Below are positions 56,693 to 64,000 of a stretch of DNA of 64,000 nt, piece after piece (position 1 is the first letter of the stretch; every line of letters starts with the position of its first letter). The translations under genes and the position numbers were made by a program. Where the stretch lies: assembly GCA_900169235.1 (NCBI GenBank), contig FWCC01000207.1, positions 90,125-154,124 of the forward strand, read 5' to 3'. The DNA is from Zarea fungicola (lineage: Eukaryota; Ascomycota; Sordariomycetes; Hypocreales; Cordycipitaceae). The notes beneath the pieces were generated by a model. It was not told where the DNA came from. It searched no databases and worked only from the letters and a program-made list of their open reading frames with translations.

Positions 56693-57783
56693 TGTTGTGT
56701 CTACCGATCGATAGAGCGCGGCTGGCAAAGGCAGAGAAATTAGGCATGTGCAGGCGAATATCTGGAGAGAAAGCAAGTGGAAAGTGTACTCAAGTAAGCC
56801 TGCGATTGTGAGAGGTAAAGTAGCTTCCTGATTTTGGACAGGTGAGCCGTGAAACGGTATTGCTCCTCGTTCGTAGCGTGTAACTAGCTCAGCAGTGCCT
56901 TGCCGTCAGTGGAGCAGTTTCAAAACTTGAACATGACGGCGCTGCTGGAGCCACAGGGACTGCTGGCGCTAAATGGTTGGCCCTCGATGCTCTCATGCGA
57001 TCAAGTGGACTTTGACCATGGCGGTTTAGGTGCCTGTTGAAAGTTTACTGACAGTGCCAAAGGTTTATCCGCTTATGAAAGACTTGCCTGTCTAACCTAT
57101 TTAGCTCTTGTAACTACCCGGTCAACCTCATGGCCTCTTACAAATTATAGTTAAAAGGCAAAGCCAATCAGTTTTTAGAAACACCAAGATGGTGACGCTA
57201 GGTATAGTTACCAGTACTCCCCCCTACTGAGTTTGATCAAGATGCACGAGGGACGAAGTTAACAAAATGCTCCTCTTTTTTTTCATTTCATTCAACGATA
57301 ACCGTACGTCTCTCAGTGGCGGCCTAGTTCTACTTTTATAATACAACCAAAAGATTTAGCAACTAGGGTTCCGTAGTGATTTACATACCACAATGGGAAG
57401 AGGTAAGCAGAAAACGTTCTATACTCAACCAGCTCTTACAATAGGGTTGATGAAGCGTTAGTCTCATGCGGCTCGGTGTTGGTCTCCGACAATCCCGCCA
57501 TAAAAACTGCAAATTAATAAGTTGGAAATATAGTTATTTGGCGCTTGATGCGATTAATTGAATTTTTTGAATCTCGCAGCCAAGTCAAAGTCATGTACGG
57601 AACAATACTTGAGCAGCGACCTTCAAGTCTCACCACGATAATTTTCTCGGCTGTTCGACATAGATCCATTCCAACAATGACTGGCAATACTGCGCAATGT
57701 TGAGGATGATACCTGCCAGATTACTGATAAAGTAATAACATTCTTTTGGAAAAGAAAAAATTAATGGGCCGAGGCAAAAAACA
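56693..57783. other. 1.1-kb intergenic region
   Basis: No coding signal, including no PigL_N-like exon upstream of the short paralogue. Confidence 0.5.
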
Positions 57784-57857
57784 TGATCCCGCCCGGGCTT
57801 GAACCGGGGACCTTCTCGGTGTTAACGAGATGCCATGACCAACTAGACCACGGGATC
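57784..57857 (-). tRNA. tRNA-Val (anticodon AAC)
   Basis: On the minus strand a 74-nt cloverleaf: acceptor stem GATCCCG/CGGGATC with discriminator A, D arm with TAGTTGGTCATGGC, anticodon stem TCTCG/CGAGA with loop TTAACAC (anticodon AAC after T33), and T arm CCCGG-TTCAAGC-CCGGG. No intron. The internal A and B boxes (TGGTCTAGTTGG and GGTTCAAGC) are close to consensus. Confidence 0.95.
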
Positions 57858-59862
57858 GACTGTATTGAATGATTCCAAAGTAGACACAGACTGCTATTAG
57901 AACCTTGCATAGAAATTAACAAGATGTGTATTCTGTGTATCCGATTAGACAGACTGTTTTAAAGCCATTCGACATGGACAATGATATCTTGCCTTCGTAC
58001 GCGTGACTGGGTCCGGAATCGGCGCAAGGATGCCCTCATACATATAAACACCAACAGTGGGAGATTACATTTGCGTCATTGGGTTCTCCGGACAGATTGA
58101 TCCAGCTCTGACAATAGAAACATAATTACCATCGTCTTTGTCGCATGTTAGAGCTTGACTACAAGCGTCGGGTGGGCGTGGGAAATGTGAATGTGAAGAA
58201 GTTGCCGGGGATACTAGAGCCCAGTTTAGTCACTAGTGGGATAGGATATCGAGGTTTGACTCAAGCGTGGAAGTTTTGTTCATGCTTAACTGGATGCCAT
58301 AAGGCTCTATTAGGAAGGAGTTGGACCAAATTGTGGTACAGCTGAGACCCAGAGGGCAGACAACAATGTCCTCATATCGAGCGCCATGAGCTAACAGCAA
58401 ATGAACTGGGTCCTCTTCTCAACGTATGTCAACTGCTTCAAATGCCAAAGTCAAAGCGCCCTAAGTTGCGTAAGCAACACTCGTGTCTGGAACTCCCAGG
58501 ACAGCACTGGATGACTTGTTTTGCTCTTTACTCATAATCATGGTTTCTCCATGGCACTTGCGAATGAGGCGCAAAAGTGGAAAATGCGTAGTTTGATTCG
58601 ATATTAAATTAAACCTGTGTACTGTGCGGCGTAAGCCTACTCATAAAGATAACGGTTGATCTGCTTACACCATGTGTACCATATAGATCACCTTCTTCAT
58701 GAGGCAATGTGGGAATGGTCAGAGCGCCCTTGAAGTAAGCGGCGGGCGCCACGTACCAGGGGATCGCCGTAACGGTGAGAGACGAGCTGCGGGACAAGGG
58801 GTCTTCCAAATTTTTTCCCGTCCTGGGATAGAGCTTTCGCAGTCCGGTTCCTTGGATTAAAGGTTGACGGGCAGGATTTGAAGGAACGCAGCGTTGACCC
58901 AAGCATCCTGCCCTGTTGATAACTTTGCAGCCCGGTTGGAAGTTCTTCATTGCCGACTAATTACAAGCTAGAAGTAGCTCCAATGTCTCGGCCGATGAAT
59001 GGCGGTATCGCCACTTTCCACGAGCAACGGCTAGTGGAGGAGAAATCAGGCATCCAAGTTTTGGATTGCCCACCACAACCCGGCTCGCGGGCACGTTGCA
59101 ACGCATTGTTTTACACTCTGGGATGGATTCGTGGCCCATTGAGCTGATGCTAGTCTCGGCGCAACTTGGACATCCTGGCTCGACGGCGAAAGCCACATCG
59201 TGGGCAGCATGGCACTGGATAGGCGAATTTCTAGTTTTGGCGCTACGCCATCAGCCACCAATGCGGGGAGGCACGAACCCTAGCGACTAGTTATCATTTC
59301 TCCTATGATAGTCTGGTTGTTTTTGGCCCCCTAGTTAGTCAATATCCCACGAATAGTACGGAGTACGAGAAGCTAGTATCAAAGCGTGTGGCCTTGCCAC
59401 CTTCAAGATGAAGACTTCGGCCTAGCACGCCGCGTCAGCGTAGCATCGGGGTGCATCGGGCACAAAGAAACAGGGCCGACATCCCCGTGTATCGGGAGCG
59501 AAGCGGAGTTTTGCAGGCCGTCCTTGCAATTGCCGAAGTTGTGGGGTATTGGCTCTTTCACTTTCTTGAAAACTACACAGTCTAGTAGATACAAGCTGGT
59601 ATACAAATACAGGTTTGTGTGGAAATTACCGGAAGAATCGTTACATCGTCACTTTGCCATCTCGATGTTGATGGACGGGCCATGTCTCTGAGGTAACGAT
59701 CCAAGCGTCCGGCACGGACATTTGCACATAATTGAAAGTAAAGAAATGAAAGCACGTAGATAGAACCACATAAATAGAAGAGTCGTTGCCCATCCGTAGA
59801 GTGCTTCTCGCCACTTCTTGACCAAGTTCTTTGCACGGGAATTCACCTCACCAATACTCAAA
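57858..59862. other. 2.0-kb intergenic region without a supported gene
   Basis: Several 60-113 codon frames on both strands, none recognisable. The last ~100 bases are the leader of the secreted-protein gene. Confidence 0.5.
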
Positions 59863-60610
59863 ATGAGATTCACTGCTACCGCTGTTGCTGCCGCCACTCT
59901 GGCTGGCTTTGCCTCTGCCTGCTCTACTCCGGGTAACTTCATTGTCACATTTTATGGATACCCCGACAATGATCCTCCTGGCCCTGGTACCGCTTACAAC
60001 TGTGGTGGTCGCAACAACCGTGCTGGTGGTGCGTATCGTCCAAGAACTTGACCACCTGGTCCTTCACAATGCTAACAAAAGGGTATCAACTCTCAGGTTC
60101 CGGTACCTACAGCGACCCCGTCACAATTGCCACCGCACCCGGCGAGCTGAACCAATGTGAAATCATTTACATTCCTTTGCTCACCAAGTATGGTCGTGTT
60201 GAGGACTCCTGCGCTCAATGCAGTAAGTAGCCTTCGCCCTTTTGTTTTCCCCTTGCCTCTGCCATTGTACCTATTCCTCTGCAACGGAGAGCTGATGTCA
60301 TGGCCTTCTCTAGCCACGGACTGGAGAAACGGCCAGCCTCACATTGACATCTGGACTGGTTCCAACAGTGTCAATGGTGGCCAAAACCAGATCAACTGCG
60401 AGGACAACCTCACCTTTGGTGGCAGGTACTCGATTGTCCGCAACCCTCCCACCAACTATGGTGTCAACAGTAAGTTTTATCCGACAATGCCCAACTTGAC
60501 AGTCCAATTGCTTCAAATCCTGACCGAGCCTGGCAGCTGCGCCTCTGTTCGTGGCCCCCAACACCTGCAACACGCAGAACGTCTACCCCAACAACCCTGC
60601 CCATTGCTAA
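59863..60610 (+). CDS. Small secreted Cys-containing protein, 173 aa, four exons
   Basis: Exons 59863-60028, 60097-60222, 60314-60469 and 60537-60610 give 173 residues with consistent phases (all introns phase 1). A signal peptide (MRFTATAVAAATLAGFASA) is followed by 'CSTPGNFIVTFYGYPDNDPP', 'AYNCGGRNNRAGGSGTYSDP', 'NQCEIIYIPLLTKYGRVEDS', 'CAQC', then 'WTGSNSVNGGQNQINCEDNL' and the end 'VAPNTCNTQNVYPNNPAHC'. Even spacing of Cys pairs and lack of a membrane anchor fit an extracellular, disulfide-stabilised protein. The 'TFYGYPDNDP...GTYSDPVTIA' layout is reminiscent of double-psi-barrel/3D-domain secreted proteins found in plant- and insect-associated fungi, but this is weak inference. The start at 59863 gives the signal peptide directly; an in-frame upstream ATG does not. 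Confidence 0.82.
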
Positions 60611-60745
60611 ACGGCACGCAACTCCATGTATATAGGAGCTTTCGCTCATCATCATCTAGTACATACATCCGCATCGCCCACAAATTCTGTGTCTTTGTAA
60701 ATGCCGACGTTGTGCAGAACATTTGCGACGTATCCATGTAGTTGA

Positions 60746-61927
60746 TCATTTCCTGCTGAAGAGATAGAGCTCTACTGACTCATCCTCATTGCCCAGTACA
60801 GGTAGAGGTAGTATTTGGCTCTCCTGAATGGCCCAGCTTCCTTGCTCCATAAGGTCAAAGAAGGCCCGCTCGGATGCATGTCGTGGCTTGGTTGCCAGAA
60901 ACACTCTTGTTCCCGGGCCAGTCGTCGCTTGCTTCGACGCACTCGCCCTATGAATGGCGCCAAGAGTCTCAACCAGAGCAGGCAGCATGTCGACATTGTA
61001 CGTGCAGTCGCTGATGATGATAAGATCCCAGCTGCGCGACGCGACCTCGATGCCAAACTGCCCTTTTCGCCCATCCTCCCAGTCCAAGTTCTCGTACCGA
61101 AGCGACAGACCTGTGCCTGCGGAATCGCCGGCAACTCGTTGCATATTTGCCTTCGCTCGCTCCTCTGCCTCATCCAAGTCTGTCATCAGAATGGTGCACT
61201 GCTCCATGCTGCCAGTGCGCAATTCTGAAAATGCAGTAGCGAGCCCGATGCCCAAGATGCCTGCGCCACAACCAAGTTCCAAAACATTCAAAGTCTCACG
61301 GCAAGACAGAATATCTTTCATGGCCGTTGGAAGCTTTTGCTGGCTACATTCCAGATCTGGGCACAAGTACGCTGCGGCGATGGAACACATGGCCAGCACG
61401 CCGGCGTCCCAGATGTGCCGAGCGATGCTCTCTCCGATGTCCTCCTCTACCTCGACGAGATATTTTCTTTTTTCACCGTCATCCAGCACGATTTTCCTAG
61501 TCGAAGTATCCAAATCCTTTGAGATACTTAAAGCCGCCCACACCGGCATAATCTGGCCCCGGCCTCCATTCTGGTGAGAATTCAATAAAATGGTTTGAGC
61601 GCCATCGGCAGATATTTCTTGACTCGCCGAGATGCAAATTTCGACTTTGGTCCCTGATAATAGGGCGGCGTGTAGTTGTCGCGGAATCGCTATCTTTGGT
61701 TTAGCGACGCGCATGCCAGACTGCCACAAGACTTGACCCTTCTTTATCAATTTTAGCTTTGTAGGAACTGGAGAATCGTAAATGTATGCTGCTATTTGTA
61801 GATCAGCTGGCGTATCGGGGAAAAGAAATGAGTCGCCAAGGTCCGTTGTAATGGTGAATAGAAGCTCGAGATGAAGACCCGTGAGTCGAACGACCTTTGG
61901 GGGGCGCAAGAGGCGAATATAGTGCAT
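60746..61927 (-). CDS. SAM-dependent methyltransferase of the METTL21/Rrg1 type (Methyltransf_16), 393 aa
   Basis: A single exon. Residues 1-150 form a family-specific N-terminal region. The methyltransferase domain begins near 170 with 'GESIARHIWDAGVLAMCSIA', the W-x-x-[AG] block that precedes motif I in this class. Motif I is 'VLELGCGAGILGIGLA' and the acidic post-I residue lies in 'ILMTDLDEAEERAKANM'. 'ENLDWED' and the 'IISDCTYNVDMLPALVETL' block (the D-x-x-Y motif of the METTL21 group) complete the fold. Related enzymes methylate lysines of translation factors or chaperones; which target applies here cannot be told. Convergent with the secreted-protein gene, divergent from the deaminase. 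Confidence 0.9.
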   Translation of the reverse strand: MHYIRLLRPPKVVRLTGLHLELLFTITTDLGDSFLFPDTPADLQIAAYIYDSPVPTKLKLIKKGQVLWQSGMRVAKPKIAIPRQLHAALLSGTKVEICISASQEISADGAQTILLNSHQNGGRGQIMPVWAALSISKDLDTSTRKIVLDDGEKRKYLVEVEEDIGESIARHIWDAGVLAMCSIAAAYLCPDLECSQQKLPTAMKDILSCRETLNVLELGCGAGILGIGLATAFSELRTGSMEQCTILMTDLDEAEERAKANMQRVAGDSAGTGLSLRYENLDWEDGRKGQFGIEVASRSWDLIIISDCTYNVDMLPALVETLGAIHRASASKQATTGPGTRVFLATKPRHASERAFFDLMEQGSWAIQESQILPLPVLGNEDESVELYLFSRK

Positions 61928-62405
61928 TGTGCCAAGATTTGTCGGTCAACTGATAAGATTATAAAGCTGCGCCTGCTTCGGCCGCCGACAAGCCGTGTTA
62001 TTGCAGTGACATGGTCGATGTAGATCCGAGATCAAGTTGAGTGAATCTCATACACCAAAGTTTTCTGTTTGTGATAAGCTTAGTCATCCCATGAAGCTGG
62101 ACAAAGCCGAGACAAAACTGCCTCGTTCTCAAACTCTTTTTTTAACATGATTATGCACTTGGTGAATGTCATTGAAGTTAGCTGTAGATAACAATTGGTA
62201 TTTTTCGCAGCAATGTGTTATTTCTGAAAAAGACGGAGGCCGCCGACTTGACAGCCACCACGCGGTAGTCCCCGGTTGAGCTCCATAGATAAGAAGAATG
62301 GCGAGGGAACAATGGATATATCAGTATTTGACGTTTTTAAAACTTGCATCAATTTTCATCAAAGACTCAAACTTATTTCAAAGTCAAGAGGAAGCTCAAT
62401 CTAAA
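61928..62405. promoter_or_regulatory. Divergent promoter region, methyltransferase / deaminase
   Basis: A 478-bp region between two divergent start codons; no specific element identified. Confidence 0.45.
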
Positions 62406-63059
62406 ATGTCAGACGCCGCGAAAGCTCTTCTTTCGACTCTACTTCGCACCGTAGAGGATGAAATCATTCCATTGACACGAGATGGCGTATCGTCGGGCTC
62501 CAAGGTATTCGGCGCCGCCATTCTCTCGCGCAAGGACCTGAAGCCACTCACGGTGGCGACAAACAATGAGCGCATATCGCCCCTTCTACACGGCGAAATC
62601 AACTGCATCCAAGAATTCTTCACCAGGAGCTTCCCGGATCCGGTCACGCGGCCGAGTCCGCAGACGGACTGCATCTTCTTGGCGACGCACGAGCCGTGCA
62701 GCCTGTGTCTCAGCGGCATCGCCTGGTCGGGGTTTCGCGAGTTCTACTATTTGTTTACGTACGAGGACAGCAGAGACCTGTTTGGCATCCCCTATGACAT
62801 TGACATCCTGCAGCAAGTCTTTCGGGTGCCGGGCACAGAGTCGGAGGCGGACGTCGGCCGGCGTGCGCTGTACAACCGGGACAACAAGTTCTTCAAGGGC
62901 CAGTCGTTCTTGGAGCTGGTCGGCCAGCTGGAGTCGGAGGAGGAAAGGGAGCACTGGCGGGCGGAGATATCGCGCGTCAAGACATTGTACAATGCTCTGA
63001 GTGAGACATATCAAGAAGGGAAGAAGGCAGGGGCACAGACCTCGAGCACCTGGAAATAA
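62406..63059 (+). CDS. Cytidine/deoxycytidylate deaminase-family zinc protein, 217 aa
   Basis: A single exon from ATG 62406; an in-frame ATG at 62298 would add 36 residues with no family similarity. The zinc and catalytic signature is complete: His62-x-Glu64 in 'LLHGEINC' and Pro97-Cys98-x-x-Cys101 in 'THEPCSLCLSGIAWSG'. The core is followed by 'FYYLFTYEDSRDLFGIPYDI', typical of an uncharacterised fungal subgroup rather than Fcy1, Tad2 or CDD. The reaction is presumably hydrolytic deamination of a nucleobase or nucleoside. The C-terminal third is helical and charged. Confidence 0.88.
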   Translation: MSDAAKALLSTLLRTVEDEIIPLTRDGVSSGSKVFGAAILSRKDLKPLTVATNNERISPLLHGEINCIQEFFTRSFPDPVTRPSPQTDCIFLATHEPCSLCLSGIAWSGFREFYYLFTYEDSRDLFGIPYDIDILQQVFRVPGTESEADVGRRALYNRDNKFFKGQSFLELVGQLESEEEREHWRAEISRVKTLYNALSETYQEGKKAGAQTSSTWK

Positions 63060-64000
63060 TCCCAACCTTGTATTATGGGCATAATATGTATTGCATTCTG
63101 TGGGCACCGAATTGAATGTATCTCATCAAAAACATAGTCGGCCGTGGCTTCTCATTCCGCGGACAGATTTCGAACTCGTGGTCATTCCAGAGCAATGAGA
63201 ATGGGCATGTTCTTTCAACTTGGGAGAACATGTCGTTTTCGACAAAATGAGAGAGAACAGACTGCAAAGTTCCTATAGAATAGGTACAGAAACTTACTGC
63301 TTGGCGATTGTGCGTTCAGCCAAAGTCTGAAATGCTTCTGTCCACATTCCTCGACTCAGCCAGGTCGTCTTCTACGCGCCACACGTTTGTGGCATATCTG
63401 TGCAGCATTTCTCAGCTACCTGTCACTTTTTTTTTCCAGAGTATTTGGCCTATATCAGCTACTTGAGCTGGATCTGTAGCTGTTGGCCGCGCCTGCATAG
63501 TGCCGAGGTGGTTGGAATCCAATACTCGAACTGCGGAGGACCGAAGGACTGGTAGAGCAGCGGACTTCTGCAGGATTCCCGGCGGCGCAGTCCAGTCCAA
63601 GGAACTGATTCCCATCATCGCGTTCTCTGGCGCTGCTTTATCGTGCACACGCGGCGCGAGATCCGTGCTCCGCCAGACTCTATACTGAGTTTAATAAAGT
63701 TGTGTAAATATCGCTCGCATTGGACCGATGACGCCACTCTCTGTGAATAATAGGGCTGATGAGGCTATACTCGCTGCAAGGCTTTCCTGTGACATCTTTG
63801 TTTGTTTGGAGCGCAGTGAAGCCACAGCGCAAGTCTGCAATATGAAAATGATCGTCTACTCTAGTGATTAGCTAGTTCATCTTCACAAAAAGCATCACTT
63901 CCTGGCACAATCCTGATGGTCTGACCAGCTTCACCTTTGCGTCTATATCCAGATTATTTAATAGACTTTACGACTGGACTATCCCTTTGGATGTCATAAA
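63060..64000. other. 0.94-kb right edge without a supported gene
   Basis: 3' flank of the deaminase gene and unassigned sequence; no gene recognised before the window ends. Confidence 0.5.

Noticed and set aside
63500..63688. tRNA-like string (GGACTGGTAGAGCAGCGGACTTC) within a short frame
   Set aside because: It has a D-arm-like sequence only; no matching acceptor stem or T arm follows.
1..64000. CRISPR array, prokaryotic operon or phage content
   Set aside because: Introns in most genes, eukaryotic families and a nuclear-type tRNA show this is fungal chromosomal DNA; no regularly spaced repeats of CRISPR type exist.

Overview
The window is nuclear DNA of a filamentous ascomycete. The genes carry short introns (mostly 50-140 bp) with GTRNGT donors and CTAAC/CTGAC-like branch sites. 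The predicted proteins belong to fungal families (DUF2293, DUF8035-type, PigL_N-type, fungal rhodopsin-domain, UNC93-like MFS, berberine-bridge-type oxidase). Family content suggests Sordariomycetes, perhaps Hypocreales, but that placement is inference. Exon structures were built by hand from splice signals, conserved motifs and reading phase; total coding length is divisible by three in every case. I see no CRISPR array, rRNA or intact transposon.

Left part (1-14 kb): the 5' end of a leucine-rich-repeat protein gene leaving the window (minus), a DUF2293 protein, an Arg/Asp/Tyr-rich DUF8035-type protein, a nitroreductase, a secreted serine carboxypeptidase and a small sterol-desaturase-family hydroxylase. 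Long non-coding stretches separate them. From 14 to 21 kb is a gene-poor island with an unusual farnesyl-diphosphate-synthase-like gene and an NmrA/isoflavone-reductase-like gene.

Middle (21-36 kb): two related seven-helix membrane protein genes in tandem (one with an in-frame UGA before a Gln-rich tail, the other with a C-terminal 27-residue repeat), an eight-exon thioesterase gene divergent from the TFIIH subunit gene TFB2, a conserved hypothetical, a TANGO2/NRDE protein and a secreted FAD-linked oxidase. A two-base N run lies in a poly-T tract at 37.5 kb.

Right part (38-64 kb): a rhodopsin-domain membrane protein, a gene-poor stretch with one Cys-rich small gene, then four same-strand genes that could form a catabolic or secondary-metabolite group: zinc-less MDR reductase, Baeyer-Villiger-type monooxygenase, UNC93-like transporter and NtaA/SnaA/DszA-type flavin monooxygenase. 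They are followed by a secreted GH27 alpha-galactosidase, two related PigL_N-type genes (one full, one lacking the N-terminal domain), a tRNA-Val(AAC), a small secreted Cys-containing protein, a METTL21/Rrg1-like methyltransferase and a zinc-dependent deaminase.

Most of the content is ordinary. The items most worth testing are the FPP-synthase paralogue with an altered chain-length residue, the UGA-interrupted membrane protein, the PigL_N pair with a shared C-terminal motif, and the 43-52 kb oxidoreductase/transporter group.
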